Source of the DNA: Fictibacillus arsenicus
GTDB taxonomy: Bacteria; Bacillota; Bacilli; Bacillales; Fictibacillaceae
Assembly (NCBI RefSeq): GCF_001642935.1
Contig: NZ_CP016761.1
Coordinates: 1,674,001 to 1,738,000, forward strand
Length of the DNA stretch: 64,000 nucleotides
Direction of reading: 5' to 3'
Numbering within the stretch: position 1 is the first letter of the stretch; every line of letters starts with the position of its first letter. The translations under genes were made by a program, and so were the position numbers. The notes under the pieces were generated by a model. That model was not told the origin of the DNA. It made no database searches and saw only the letters and a list, made by a program, of their open reading frames with translations. Positions 36,200 to 45,582 of this stretch are shown here, one piece after another.

Positions 36200-36835
36200 T
36201 CAGCTTTCTTTTAAACGCTGCGGCTGATTTTTATCTGCTTTTTCTTGCTTTTGTTGGTTATTTTTCAGCTGACGTTCCTCTTTTTCAGAAAGCTGGCTGT
36301 TATTTGTTTCTGTTGGAGAAGGCTTTTCCGTTTGAAGGCTGTGTGGAACTTGCGGCATTAATCGGCCAACAATTCCAGCTAATTCATTAGCGATTCCTCC
36401 GATAGGATGCCCTTGGCGTATCTGTCTGCCCATTTGCCGCAGTCTTTCAACGACATCAGGATCTGCAGTTACAACTGCATTTTTGCCGTTAGGATCATTT
36501 TTAAGAGCTTCTGCAACGGAATATTTAATCGAACCAACTCGTGAATTATCAAGCTTCCGGTCTACATCTATACCAACAACGGCATATGGGCCTAATACTA
36601 CAGCTGTAGCATCTTCAACACCAGGAATTCCTGTAGCCAGTCCGACAAGATGCCGTGATACTTCCTGAGAGCCTTTTGGCTGATCTGGTTTTTTGCTTTC
36701 TGCAGTTTGATTTACCTTAGTAAGACGTGGAGTATTTTTATCAGCTTGCTGTGCATTATCGTTATTATTTTCGTTCATGCAGCCAAATAGAACAAAGATT
36801 GCGCTTAAGACTGCAGCTATTCGTAGTGTTTTCAA
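36200..36835 (-). CDS. ylaJ: YhcN/YlaJ family sporulation lipoprotein
   Basis: A 211-residue lipoprotein. The signal peptide LRIAAVLSAIFVLFGC ends in a lipobox Cys at residue 19. The folded part has VSRHLVGLATGIPGVEDATA and VLGPYAVVGIDVD, the YhcN/YlaJ domain, followed by a Gln/Lys/Glu-rich tail. Family members are made in the forespore and associate with the spore membrane, where they affect germination or outgrowth. The TTG start follows GGAAGGA. It is divergent from phoH. Confidence 0.88.
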   Translation of the reverse strand: MKTLRIAAVLSAIFVLFGCMNENNNDNAQQADKNTPRLTKVNQTAESKKPDQPKGSQEVSRHLVGLATGIPGVEDATAVVLGPYAVVGIDVDRKLDNSRVGSIKYSVAEALKNDPNGKNAVVTADPDVVERLRQMGRQIRQGHPIGGIANELAGIVGRLMPQVPHSLQTEKPSPTETNNSQLSEKEERQLKNNQQKQEKADKNQPQRLKES

Positions 36836-36973
36836 TGAATATCAGTCCTTCCAAGTCATTTCCGTTATTTTTTGTTCATTCTTCTAACTTTATTCCTTCA
36901 TACATACATTTTTAGTAGGCAGTCCATAAAAATGCACTTAATAGATAGGATTACATTTAAGTCAGGAGGCTGA

Positions 36974-38308
36974 ATGTTGAATAAACGATACGTCCTAGAT
37001 ACAAACGTGCTTTTGCAGGATCCTTATTCCATACAATCATTTGGAGACAGTGAAGTGATCATACCAGCTGTAGTTTTAGAAGAAGTGGATTCCAAGAAAC
37101 GTTATATGGACGAAATTGGGAGGAATGCAAGAGAAGTTTCCCGATTAATTGACCGTGTAAGACAGAATGGCAAACTGCATCAAGGTGTTCCACTTGAAAA
37201 TGGAGGCAAACTTCGTGTTGAGCTTAACCATAAATCTTTTCAAAGGCTTCAGGAAACGTTTGTTGAACCTTCAAACGATAATCGGATATTAGCTGTTACT
37301 TTGAATTTAAAACAAGAAGAAGAGGCAAAAAAGAGCGGTGTGAAAGTGATATTAGTTTCAAAAGATGTATTGGTCCGTGTAAAGGCAGATGCTTTAGGTA
37401 TAGAAGCAGAAGATTTTTTAAGTGACAGGGTTATCGATAAGAATGACCAGACATATACGGGCTATAAAGAAATTTATGTACAAGGGGAACTTCTGAGTAA
37501 ATTTTATGAGAAGAATGAACTTCAGCTCATCGAACTTACAGGGCACTCATTTTACCCCCATCAATTTGTCATCTTGAAAGATGTATTCAGGTCATCCGTT
37601 TCGGCTCTTGGGAAAGTAGACGAGTTCGGTAAAACCCTTAAGCACTTGCGTTATGATTCAGAGCACATCTGGGGAATCCGTGCTAGAAATGTACAGCAAA
37701 AGATGGCATTTGAACTTTTGCTTCGAAAAGACCTTCCGCTTGTTACACTGATTGGAAAAGCAGGAACAGGAAAGACCTTGATAACACTGGCTGCAGCACT
37801 GCTTCAGACAGAAGACTTGAAGGATTATATCAAATTGTTCATCGCACGCCCAATTGTACCCGTTGGAAAGGATATCGGCTATTTGCCAGGAGAAAAAGAA
37901 GAAAAACTTAAACCTTGGATGCAGCCTGTCTATGATAATCTCGAATACCTTTTCAATACAAAAAAGCAAGGGGAACTTGAAAAAATCCTAGCTGGCATTG
38001 GTTCCATACATGTTGAAGCACTCACTTACATCAGGGGAAGAAGTCTTCCGGATCAGTTTATTATTATAGATGAAGCCCAAAACCTTACTAAGCATGAAGT
38101 AAAAACGATTCTTACAAGGGTAGGGGAAGGAAGTAAAATTGTTTTGCTCGGTGACCCTCAGCAAATTGATCATCCTTATTTGGACGAATTTACAAACGGA
38201 CTAACGTATGTGGTGGAAAAATTTAAAGACCAAGCAGTAAGCGGACATGTGCGGCTGGAAAAAGGTGAACGTTCTTCGTTGGCACAAATTGCAGCAGATC
38301 TGCTGTAA
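36974..38308 (+). CDS. phoH: PIN-PhoH family protein (YlaK)
   Basis: A 444-residue fusion. The N-terminal PIN nuclease domain (residues 4-130) has YVLDTNVLLQDP with the catalytic Asp and VVLEEVDSKK. The C-terminal PhoH ATPase has the Walker A motif GKAGTGKTLI and Walker B FIIIDEAQN, then LLGDPQQID. PhoH2-type proteins act as RNA helicase/RNases in other bacteria; the role here is inferred. ATG 36974 and TTG 36977 are both usable after AGGAGG. Confidence 0.9.
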   Translation: MLNKRYVLDTNVLLQDPYSIQSFGDSEVIIPAVVLEEVDSKKRYMDEIGRNAREVSRLIDRVRQNGKLHQGVPLENGGKLRVELNHKSFQRLQETFVEPSNDNRILAVTLNLKQEEEAKKSGVKVILVSKDVLVRVKADALGIEAEDFLSDRVIDKNDQTYTGYKEIYVQGELLSKFYEKNELQLIELTGHSFYPHQFVILKDVFRSSVSALGKVDEFGKTLKHLRYDSEHIWGIRARNVQQKMAFELLLRKDLPLVTLIGKAGTGKTLITLAAALLQTEDLKDYIKLFIARPIVPVGKDIGYLPGEKEEKLKPWMQPVYDNLEYLFNTKKQGELEKILAGIGSIHVEALTYIRGRSLPDQFIIIDEAQNLTKHEVKTILTRVGEGSKIVLLGDPQQIDHPYLDEFTNGLTYVVEKFKDQAVSGHVRLEKGERSSLAQIAADLL

Positions 38309-38314
38309 ACAAAA

Positions 38315-38341
38315 AACAGCTCCAGAAAGAGCTGCCTTTTA
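38315..38341 (+). terminator. Terminator of phoH
   Basis: ACAGCTC pairs with GAGCTG(C), followed by CTTTT. Confidence 0.75.
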
Positions 38342-38358
38342 TCATTCCTGACTATTTT

Positions 38359-38862
38359 TTAAAAAAGTGTGATAGCTGTAATGCGCTTAATTGGGTTTTC
38401 TTTGTTACGTCCGTCACCAAAATAAAAGTGAACCGGCCCATCCGTTTTTAATGGTTTTCCGTTTTCGGAAAAAGCTAAGTAACCATCTTGAGCTTCTTTA
38501 ATTGTGATTTCTACATTTCCGTCCCCTGATTCAATGAGTACTTTTTCTGCGTCAGGGTGCGGTTGTGCATTATAGATAAAATAAGATAAAGATATAGCAA
38601 AGGAACTTGTAAGAAGCGTTTCTTTTAAAGTTGTCTTCGGTTTTTGCTTATCTTTTTCAGAAGGAGGGATTGCACCTTCCTGCAATTCTCTGTCCCAGTG
38701 AGCAGAGACATCCTTTAAATATTTCTCTTGCTCGCTTTCTTTGTCTCCCTGCTTATCGAACAACGTGCTCAGATCCTCTTTTCTATCATCAAAAATCCAG
38801 ACACCTGGATCTAAAGTAAGCGGGTAGTTAACCTTCCCATTAAGTGCAACTATAAATTCCAT
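38359..38862 (-). CDS. ylaL: YlaL-like protein
   Basis: A 167-residue soluble protein matching the YlaL pattern: VALNGKVNYPLTLDPGVWIF near the N-terminus and FSENGKPLKTDGPVHFYFGD near the C-terminus. Databases sometimes call the family peptidyl-prolyl isomerase without good evidence. AAGGAGG lies 5 nt before the ATG. Convergent with phoH. Confidence 0.75.
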   Translation of the reverse strand: MEFIVALNGKVNYPLTLDPGVWIFDDRKEDLSTLFDKQGDKESEQEKYLKDVSAHWDRELQEGAIPPSEKDKQKPKTTLKETLLTSSFAISLSYFIYNAQPHPDAEKVLIESGDGNVEITIKEAQDGYLAFSENGKPLKTDGPVHFYFGDGRNKENPIKRITAITLF

Positions 38863-38992
38863 ATGTACCTCCTTGATTTGAAAACGCTATTAAAAGCATA
38901 GCATGATTATGTGAATACTGTAATATGTTGATTTTTTTTAGACAAACCTTTATATTTAAAGGTAGAAATTCGTGCGAACGGAGGGATGATCA

Positions 38993-39274
38993 TTGTCAGC
39001 TGAGATGGCAACTGGACATCGGGAAAGGGCATTTGAACTCTTAAAAGCAGATGCAGACAAAATCCTGAAATTGATTGAAGTTCAAATGGAAAACTTAACA
39101 ATGCCACAATGTCCCCTCTATGAGGAAGTATTGGATACGCAAATGTTTGGTTTATCCCGTGAAATAGATTTTGCAGTCCGCTTAAATCTTGTAGAAGAAG
39201 ATGCGGGGAAACAATTATTAGAATCGCTCGAAAAGCAGCTTACTGCATTGCATGATGCATCTATGAAAAAATGA
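38993..39274 (+). CDS. ylaN: UPF0358 protein YlaN
   Basis: A 93-residue helical protein with the very conserved [20 protein letters not shown] and [13 protein letters not shown] segments. YlaN is reported to bind iron(II) and to interact with the Fur repressor in B. subtilis and Staphylococcus aureus, easing Fur control when iron is low. The TTG at 38993 follows GGAGGG by 7 nt. Monocistronic with its own terminator. Confidence 0.92.
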   Translation: MSAEMATGHRERAFELLKADADKILKLIEVQMENLTMPQCPLYEEVLDTQMFGLSREIDFAVRLNLVEEDAGKQLLESLEKQLTALHDASMKK

Positions 39275-39279
39275 TACAC

Positions 39280-39315
39280 AGCCAGTCCGAAAAACATTTG
39301 GACTGGATTTTTTTA
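39280..39315 (+). terminator. Terminator of ylaN
   Basis: CCAGTCC (39282-39288) pairs with GGACTGG (39300-39306), followed by ATTTTTTTA. Confidence 0.9.
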
Positions 39316-39472
39316 TATTTATGAAGAAGTAATATTTTTAATCAAAAACTGAAAAAACGTTACGAAATAATATATTTATAGAGATTGTCGCCGGGTTGAA
39401 TCAATAAGAAAAAGATTTTATGTGTTACAATATCTAATAATTATGAATTTAGAGAGGAGAAAGGTGGACAAC

Positions 39473-40633
39473 GTGAAAAAAGCAGTAAGACCCTATGACT
39501 ATTCTCTTTTAGTGGCCGTACTATTATTGTGCAGTACTGGTTTAGTCATGATATACAGCGCGAGTATAGGGGTAACGATCAATAAATACGACTATAGCAG
39601 CAGTTTTTTCTTCACCAGACAGCTTATCTTTTTAATAGCAGGAATACTTCTCATGTACTTTACAATGAGATTCAACGTACAAATCTATAAAAAATTAATG
39701 CTGCCCATCGTACTGATATCCATAGGAGTACTTGTTGCCGTATTACTATTTGGCCGGGAAGTAAATAATGCAAAAAGCTGGTTATACATAGGACCTGTCG
39801 GAATTCAGCCTGCAGAGTTCATTAAATTAACTCTAGCCATCTACTTGGCCGCAATCTATTCAAAAAAACAAGGTAAAATGCATGACTTTAAAAAAGGAGT
39901 CATTCCTCCTCTTAGTATCTTTGCCATAATGTTTATATTGATTATTTTGCAGCCGGATCTAGGTACAGCACTGATTGTCGCGGGTGTTGCAGGAATTATC
40001 CTTTTTTGCTCAGGGATTAAATTTAAACATATTTTTTCAATGGCAGCATTAGCCGGAATTGTGGGACTCGGAATTTACTTTAAGCTAAGTGATGAACAGC
40101 TTTCACGATTTGATGCAGCTTATGCCCCCTTTAAAAATCCGGCGGGTGATGGATATCAGCTAGTTAACGGATATATTTCTATCGCCGCAGGCGGGTTAAC
40201 TGGAAGCGGTCTAGGACAAAGCATTCAAAAGTACGGCTTCTTGCCTGAACCCCATACTGATTTCATTATAGCGATCATCGCTGAGGAATTAGGTTTCATA
40301 GGAGTGTTTTTAATTATTGCTCTTTTAGGGTATATCGTATTGAAGGGATTCTGGATCGGTATGCAGAGCGATGACACTTACACGAGCCTCCTTGCTTTTG
40401 GAATATCTGGGATGATTGGTATTCAGACAGTTGTTAACTTAGGAGCAGCAGTAGGTTTATTGCCTATTACTGGTGTACCGCTTCCTTTTATATCTTATGG
40501 TGGATCTTCCCTTCTCTTGTTTCTGACATCGATGGGGATTCTAATAAATATTTCTGCAAAAGTAAAACTGAATAAGAAAGTGCCTGACAAACAACCGAAT
40601 GTAAAAAACAAAAGCTTAAAAGCGATTATGTAA
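39473..40633 (+). CDS. ftsW: Septal peptidoglycan glycosyltransferase FtsW
   Basis: A 386-residue SEDS-family polymerase with ten spans that polymerises lipid II at the division septum. It has GLVMIYSAS in the first span, IQPAEFIKLTLAIYLA, ILQPDLGTALIV, the LPEPHTDFIIAIIAEELG loop with the catalytic Asp, and GVPLPFISYGGSSLL near the C-terminus. I start at GTG 39473, 5 nt after AAGGTGG, which gives MKKAVRPYDYSLL; GTG 39464 is an alternative. SEDS paralogues RodA and SpoVE are similar, but the position before pyc identifies FtsW. Confidence 0.93.
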   Translation: MKKAVRPYDYSLLVAVLLLCSTGLVMIYSASIGVTINKYDYSSSFFFTRQLIFLIAGILLMYFTMRFNVQIYKKLMLPIVLISIGVLVAVLLFGREVNNAKSWLYIGPVGIQPAEFIKLTLAIYLAAIYSKKQGKMHDFKKGVIPPLSIFAIMFILIILQPDLGTALIVAGVAGIILFCSGIKFKHIFSMAALAGIVGLGIYFKLSDEQLSRFDAAYAPFKNPAGDGYQLVNGYISIAAGGLTGSGLGQSIQKYGFLPEPHTDFIIAIIAEELGFIGVFLIIALLGYIVLKGFWIGMQSDDTYTSLLAFGISGMIGIQTVVNLGAAVGLLPITGVPLPFISYGGSSLLLFLTSMGILINISAKVKLNKKVPDKQPNVKNKSLKAIM

Positions 40634-40655
40634 CGGTAAAAGGAGAGGAACTTGT

Positions 40656-43600
40656 ATGAGCAGAAAAATCAGCAAAGTTTTAGTAGCAAACCGAGGAGAA
40701 ATTGCAATCCGAATTTTCAGAGCATGTACAGAACTGGATATTCGAACTGTAGCAATATATTCAAAGGAAGATACTGGTTCCTATCATCGTTATAAGGCAG
40801 ATGAAGCTTACCTGGTCGGAGAAGGAAAAAAACCGATTGATGCTTATCTCGATATTGAAGGTATTATTGAAATAGCAAAAGCAAACGGAATAGATGGGAT
40901 TCATCCAGGCTATGGTTTCTTGTCAGAAAATAAAGAGTTTGCAGAGCGATGCCGTGAAGAAGGAATTATCTTTATCGGACCGGAAGAAAAACATCTTGAT
41001 GTTTTCGGAGATAAAGTAAAAGCGAGACAAGCAGCTATCGACGCCAACATTCCGGTTATCCCAGGAAGTGATGGTCCTGTTAACTCTTTAGAAGAAGTTA
41101 AAACATTTGCAGAAGAAAATGGATTTCCGATTATTATTAAAGCTTCCATGGGCGGCGGCGGCCGAGGTATGCGAATCGTGAGAAGTGAAAATTCATTAGC
41201 TGAAAGCTTTGAAAGAGCCAAGTCTGAAGCTAAGGCGGCTTTTGGTAAGGATGAAGTTTATGTTGAAAAATTCTTAGATAAACCTAAACATATCGAAGTA
41301 CAGATCCTTGGAGACTATGAAGGAAATCTCGTACATTTATATGAGCGTGACTGTTCTGTTCAAAGAAGACATCAAAAAGTAGTTGAGGTAGCACCAAGCG
41401 TTTCATTAACTGAGGAATTGCGTCATGAAATTTGTGAATCTGCGGTTTCTTTAATGGAGCATGTAGGATATGTAAATGCAGGTACAGTAGAATATCTTGT
41501 TACTCCGTCCGGAGAGTTTTATTTTATTGAAGTCAATCCTCGAGTTCAGGTTGAACATACAATTACAGAAATGGTAACCGGCATCGACATAGTTCAATCA
41601 CAAATCCTTATCGCTCAGGGCTTCTCATTGCATAGTAAGCAATTAGGAATTCCTAAGCAACAAGATATTTATTGTCATGGGTATGCCATTCAATCACGTG
41701 TTACGACTGAAGATCCAGCAAACCAGTTTATGCCTGATACAGGAAAGATCATGGCATATCGTTCAGGCGGCGGATTTGGAGTTCGTTTGGACGCTGGTAA
41801 TGGCTACCAGGGTGCAGTCATCACGCCATTTTATGATTCCTTGCTTGTGAAAGTATCAACATGGGCGTTGTCCTATGAACAAGCTGCATCTAAAATGTTA
41901 AGAAATTTAAAAGAATTCCGAATTCGCGGGATTAAAACAAATATAGCTTTCCTAGAGAACGTTGTTACACACCAAAAATTCTTATCAGGAGACTATGATA
42001 CTTCTTTTATTGATACGAGCAGTGAATTGTTTGTGTTCCCTAAACGCAAGGATAGAGGAACGAAGATGCTCTCATATATCGGAGCGACTACTATTAACGG
42101 CTTTCCTGGCCTTCAAAAGCAAGAGAAGCCATTGTTTGATAACCCTCGCATACCTAAAGTGAAACACTATGAACCAATTCCTAATGGCACAAAACAATTG
42201 TTGGACAGTGAAGGTCCGGAAGCAGTTGCTCAGTGGGTTAAGGATCAAAAGAAACTATTGCTTACTGATACAACATTCCGTGATGGTCATCAGTCGCTGC
42301 TTGCAACACGTGTCAGAACGAACGATCTCCTTCATATCGCAGAGCCGACTGCAAGACTTTGGCCAGATATGTTTTCCATGGAAATGTGGGGTGGAGCAAC
42401 GTTTGATGTAGCATACCGCTTCTTAAATGAAGATCCGTGGGACAGGCTTTTAAAGCTTAGAGAAAAAGCTCCAAATGTATTGTTCCAAATGCTTTTAAGG
42501 GCATCGAATGCTGTCGGATACAAAAATTATCCAGACAATGTCATTGAAGAATTTGTTAAAAAATCAGCAATGGCTGGAATAGATGTCTTTAGAATCTTTG
42601 ATAGCTTAAACTGGGTTGAAGGCATGAAAGTTGCTATTCATGCAGTTCGTGAAACAGGAAAAATTGCTGAAGCTGCTATTTGCTATACAGGTGATATTCT
42701 AGACTCTAGCCGTACAAAATACGATTTGAACTATTATGTGAACCTTGCCAAGGAACTTGAACAAGAAGGTGCTCATATTCTTGCAATTAAAGATATGGCA
42801 GGTCTTTTAAAACCACAGGCTGCTTATGATCTTGTGTCAGCCCTGAAGGATTCAATTGATATCCCGATCCATCTCCATACACACGATACTAGCGGGAATG
42901 GTATTTATACCTATGCGAAAGCTGCAGAAGCCGGTGTAGATATTGTGGATGTTGCATTGAGTTCAATGGCTGGTCAAACATCACAGCCAAGCGCTAACTC
43001 ATTATATTATGCGTTAACTGGAAACGAAAGACAGCCTGATTTAAACATTCAAAATGCAAATCAGCTGTCCGCGTATTGGGAAGATATTAGAAAGTATTAT
43101 GCTGGCTTTGAAAACGACATGACTGCTCCAGATCCTGAGGTATATGAACATGAAATGCCTGGCGGCCAGTTCAGTAATCTCCAGCAGCAAGCAAAAGCAG
43201 TCGGATTAGGAGAACGCTGGGATGAAGTGAAACAGATGTACAGAAGAGTTAATGACATGTTCGGGGATGTTGTTAAAGTTACGCCATCTTCTAAAGTAGT
43301 TGGGGACATGGCACTTTATATGGTTCAAAACAACTTAACTGAGGATGAAGTATACGAAAGAGGAGAATCACTCGACTTCCCAGATTCAGTAGTGGAATTC
43401 TTCCAAGGTTACCTTGGACAGCCGTATCAAGGTTTCCCTCGAGAACTTCAGCAGATCATCTTAAAAGGCAGAGAGCCATTAACTGTAAGACCTGGTGAAA
43501 CACTTGAAGCTGCAGATTTTAATGATATTAAAGAAACGTTATTCCATAAGATCAACCGTCAAGTGACAAGCTTTGATGTTCTCGCTTATGCATTGTATCC

Positions 43601-44099
43601 TAAGGTGTTCTTAGACCGTGAGAAAATGTATGCTCAATTTGGAGATGTATCTGTGCTTGATACGCCTACATTTTTCTATGGCATGACATTAGGCGAAGAA
43701 ATTGAAGTTGAAATCGAACAAGGAAAAACGCTTATCGTAAAACTAGTTTCAATCGGTGAAGCTCAAAATGATGGATCTAGAGTTCTCTATTTTGAGCTAA
43801 ACGGACAGTCACGTGAGATTGTAGTAATTGACGAAAGTGCAAAAGTAACGGTTACAGCTAAACAAAAGGTAGATCCTTCAAATCCTTCCCAAATCGGTGC
43901 GAGTATGCCAGGAACGGTAATTAAAGTACTGGTTGAGCAAGGTGAAAAAGTGAAGAAGGGTGATCACTTGATGATTACTGAAGCTATGAAGATGGAAACA
44001 ACCGTTCAAGCACCATTTGACGGACGCGTTAAATCCATTTCTGTTCAAAACGGAGAAGGCATCAGCGCTGGTGATCTATTGATTGAATTGGAAAAATAA
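40656..44099 (+). CDS. pyc: Pyruvate carboxylase
   Basis: A 1147-residue biotin enzyme that makes oxaloacetate from pyruvate, HCO3- and ATP, replenishing the TCA cycle. The biotin carboxylase domain occupies about residues 1-455 (with MGGGGRGMRIV as the ATP Gly-rich loop and FIEVNPRVQVEHT); the carboxyltransferase domain about 530-800 starts TDTTFRDGHQSLLATRVR and contains the metal ligands HLHTHDTSGNG; the biotin carrier domain ends the protein with Lys1112 in EAMKMET. It starts 22 nt after ftsW with AAAGGAGAGG. Confidence 0.97.
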   Translation: MSRKISKVLVANRGEIAIRIFRACTELDIRTVAIYSKEDTGSYHRYKADEAYLVGEGKKPIDAYLDIEGIIEIAKANGIDGIHPGYGFLSENKEFAERCREEGIIFIGPEEKHLDVFGDKVKARQAAIDANIPVIPGSDGPVNSLEEVKTFAEENGFPIIIKASMGGGGRGMRIVRSENSLAESFERAKSEAKAAFGKDEVYVEKFLDKPKHIEVQILGDYEGNLVHLYERDCSVQRRHQKVVEVAPSVSLTEELRHEICESAVSLMEHVGYVNAGTVEYLVTPSGEFYFIEVNPRVQVEHTITEMVTGIDIVQSQILIAQGFSLHSKQLGIPKQQDIYCHGYAIQSRVTTEDPANQFMPDTGKIMAYRSGGGFGVRLDAGNGYQGAVITPFYDSLLVKVSTWALSYEQAASKMLRNLKEFRIRGIKTNIAFLENVVTHQKFLSGDYDTSFIDTSSELFVFPKRKDRGTKMLSYIGATTINGFPGLQKQEKPLFDNPRIPKVKHYEPIPNGTKQLLDSEGPEAVAQWVKDQKKLLLTDTTFRDGHQSLLATRVRTNDLLHIAEPTARLWPDMFSMEMWGGATFDVAYRFLNEDPWDRLLKLREKAPNVLFQMLLRASNAVGYKNYPDNVIEEFVKKSAMAGIDVFRIFDSLNWVEGMKVAIHAVRETGKIAEAAICYTGDILDSSRTKYDLNYYVNLAKELEQEGAHILAIKDMAGLLKPQAAYDLVSALKDSIDIPIHLHTHDTSGNGIYTYAKAAEAGVDIVDVALSSMAGQTSQPSANSLYYALTGNERQPDLNIQNANQLSAYWEDIRKYYAGFENDMTAPDPEVYEHEMPGGQFSNLQQQAKAVGLGERWDEVKQMYRRVNDMFGDVVKVTPSSKVVGDMALYMVQNNLTEDEVYERGESLDFPDSVVEFFQGYLGQPYQGFPRELQQIILKGREPLTVRPGETLEAADFNDIKETLFHKINRQVTSFDVLAYALYPKVFLDREKMYAQFGDVSVLDTPTFFYGMTLGEEIEVEIEQGKTLIVKLVSIGEAQNDGSRVLYFELNGQSREIVVIDESAKVTVTAKQKVDPSNPSQIGASMPGTVIKVLVEQGEKVKKGDHLMITEAMKMETTVQAPFDGRVKSISVQNGEGISAGDLLIELEK

Positions 44100-44104
44100 C
44101 TACA

Positions 44105-44136
44105 AAAAAGGCGTCTCAATAAGAGACGTCTTTTTG
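44105..44136 (+). terminator. Terminator of pyc
   Basis: AAAGGCGTCTC pairs with GAGACGTCTTT around AATAA, ending in T5. Confidence 0.9.
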
Positions 44137-44226
44137 TTGGTAAAGTTATGTTTCCGCATGTATACATGGTGATTTGTTAATGGGGGATGTTGTGAAGTTT
44201 CCGGTTCGCAATATATCTTGTGAAAA

Positions 44227-44331
44227 GGTGAAATTATAGACCAGATAGGTGAAATTGTAGGCCGGATAGGTGAAATTGTAGCCATTAAAGGTGAAATAAT
44301 TGCATTATTTGGTGAATATATTATTGGATTT
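44227..44331. repeat. Intergenic tandem repeat, 21 bp period (locus B)
   Basis: Five units begin at 44227, 44248, 44269, 44290 and 44311, each exactly 21 bp apart. All begin GGTGAA; the first three share GGTGAAATT-TAG. The second half of the unit varies more. The frame through the array is open (GEIVGRI-like heptads) but a TGA stands just before it and no start codon or ribosome-binding site is present. It lies between the pyc terminator and MITE-like copy 3. Confidence 0.85.
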
Positions 44332-44399
44332 CGTCAAATTAAGTTAAAAATACCTCTGACTGTAAGGATTAATCATTTCTACGAGCTCTTCTCGCAAGG

Positions 44400-44634
44400 T
44401 GATTGTAGTGCAAGGTGCGTGCCAGCCACCTGATTATGCCTCTTGCAAGGCATGCAACGAGGAACACACTTAGTAAAGATTTACCTTGTAGACGCAGGAG
44501 CACACAAACTTCCTTAAATGTGAGACTCCTAATGGTGCAAAGCGCCGTGGAGGCTCACCGCACGCCCCGCGGAAAGTGAGCATCTGTAACGGAAATCAAC
44601 TACTTTCAAGAGCAACAAAGTTTAAGATAACAGC
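44400..44634 (+). repeat. MITE-like dispersed repeat, copy 3 (rearranged)
   Basis: The right half (44513-44634: GAGACTCCTAATGG, GAGGCTCACCGCACGCCCCG, then AAGAGCAACAAAG) follows the family, but the left half is replaced or scrambled. About 100 bp with several AAGGTG/CTTGCAAGG segments and a partial inverted repeat (CCTCTTGCA/TGCAACGAGG) separate GTGCAAGGTGCG from the core. It lies between convergent pyc and ctaA. Confidence 0.65.
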
Positions 44635-44648
44635 GTTTTAAAAAAAAT

Positions 44649-44694
44649 AGCTGACAGAAAAGTTCTATAGAAGAACCTCTGTCAGCCTTTTAAT
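44649..44694 (-). terminator. Terminator of ctaA
   Basis: GCTGACAGA pairs with TCTGTCAGC around an inner hairpin (GTTCT/AGAAC); the minus strand continues into TATTTTTTT. Confidence 0.85.
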
Positions 44695-44697
44695 GAA

Positions 44698-45582
44698 CTA
44701 TTTTCGATAAACAATTAAGGCTACAAAACTAAGTGTTCCGAATAAGAAAGAAATAATTAATCCGTGTGATAAAGCAACAAATAAGTTTAAGTTTGATAAG
44801 ACGATCATTGCGCCAGATATACCTTGAAGTAAAACAAATAACGCAGCAAACTGTAACCCCTTATTTAGTGCTTTTTGTTCTTTATAATGCTTTCTAGCGT
44901 GGTACCAGGAATAAATAATCCAAATTAATAGAACAATAGCTGCAATCCGATGGAGCAGATGTATGCTCGCTTGAGAACCTAAATCAGCTATCGTACCGCT
45001 GCACGACGGGAACTCTGGCCCGCATCCCATGCTTGAGCCTGTATGCCTTACAAGAGCACCTGTGTAAACAACTGCATATAGGTAAGCAAAGAGCCAATAG
45101 AGGTTCTTTTTAAATGCTTCGGAAACTCTAGCAACAAATGGATCTTCACGCTTTTCAAAAGATAGCAGTGCAAGAAGCAGCACACTGGCAAATGATACGA
45201 GTGAGAAACCAAAATGTGAAGCGAGTACAGCTGATGATTGGCTCCATATAACAGCAGCGGCTCCTAAAAGACCTTGAAGAACAATGAAAAATACAGCAGA
45301 TCCTGCTAGTATTTTAACTTCTTTTCTATGAGGATCTCTTTTCCACGCCCATATTGCTAAAATAATTACTAGAATACCAAGCCATGCAGATACATAGCGG
45401 TGACTGACTTCAATGATCGTTTCCAGCTTTGGCTGAGTCGGCAGCAATTCTCCATAGCAAAGGGGCCAAGAATTACCGCAGCCGTCGCCTGAATCTGTTT
45501 TTGTAACAACTGCCCCCATAAGTAGAACGAGCAGCATGCCGAATGATGTAATAATAGAATAAATTTGATAAGCTCTTTTCAA
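44698..45582 (-). CDS. ctaA: Haem A synthase
   Basis: A 294-residue membrane enzyme with eight spans that oxidises the C8 methyl of haem O to the formyl of haem A for cytochrome oxidase. It has the GAVVTKTDSGDGCGNSWPLC N-terminal motif with the paired Cys, EVSHRYVS with His ligands, and the second-half HTGSSMGCGPEFPSCSG and HLLHRIAA motifs. The start is TTG after AGGTGAAAG. It is divergent from ctaBCDEFG, as in B. subtilis. Confidence 0.95.
   Translation of the reverse strand: MKRAYQIYSIITSFGMLLVLLMGAVVTKTDSGDGCGNSWPLCYGELLPTQPKLETIIEVSHRYVSAWLGILVIILAIWAWKRDPHRKEVKILAGSAVFFIVLQGLLGAAAVIWSQSSAVLASHFGFSLVSFASVLLLALLSFEKREDPFVARVSEAFKKNLYWLFAYLYAVVYTGALVRHTGSSMGCGPEFPSCSGTIADLGSQASIHLLHRIAAIVLLIWIIYSWYHARKHYKEQKALNKGLQFAALFVLLQGISGAMIVLSNLNLFVALSHGLIISFLFGTLSFVALIVYRK

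Noticed and set aside
44227-44331. Possible coding heptad repeats or a CRISPR array
   Set aside because: The open frame is preceded directly by a stop and has no start. Units are contiguous 21 bp repeats with no unique spacers of CRISPR length and no cas genes nearby.
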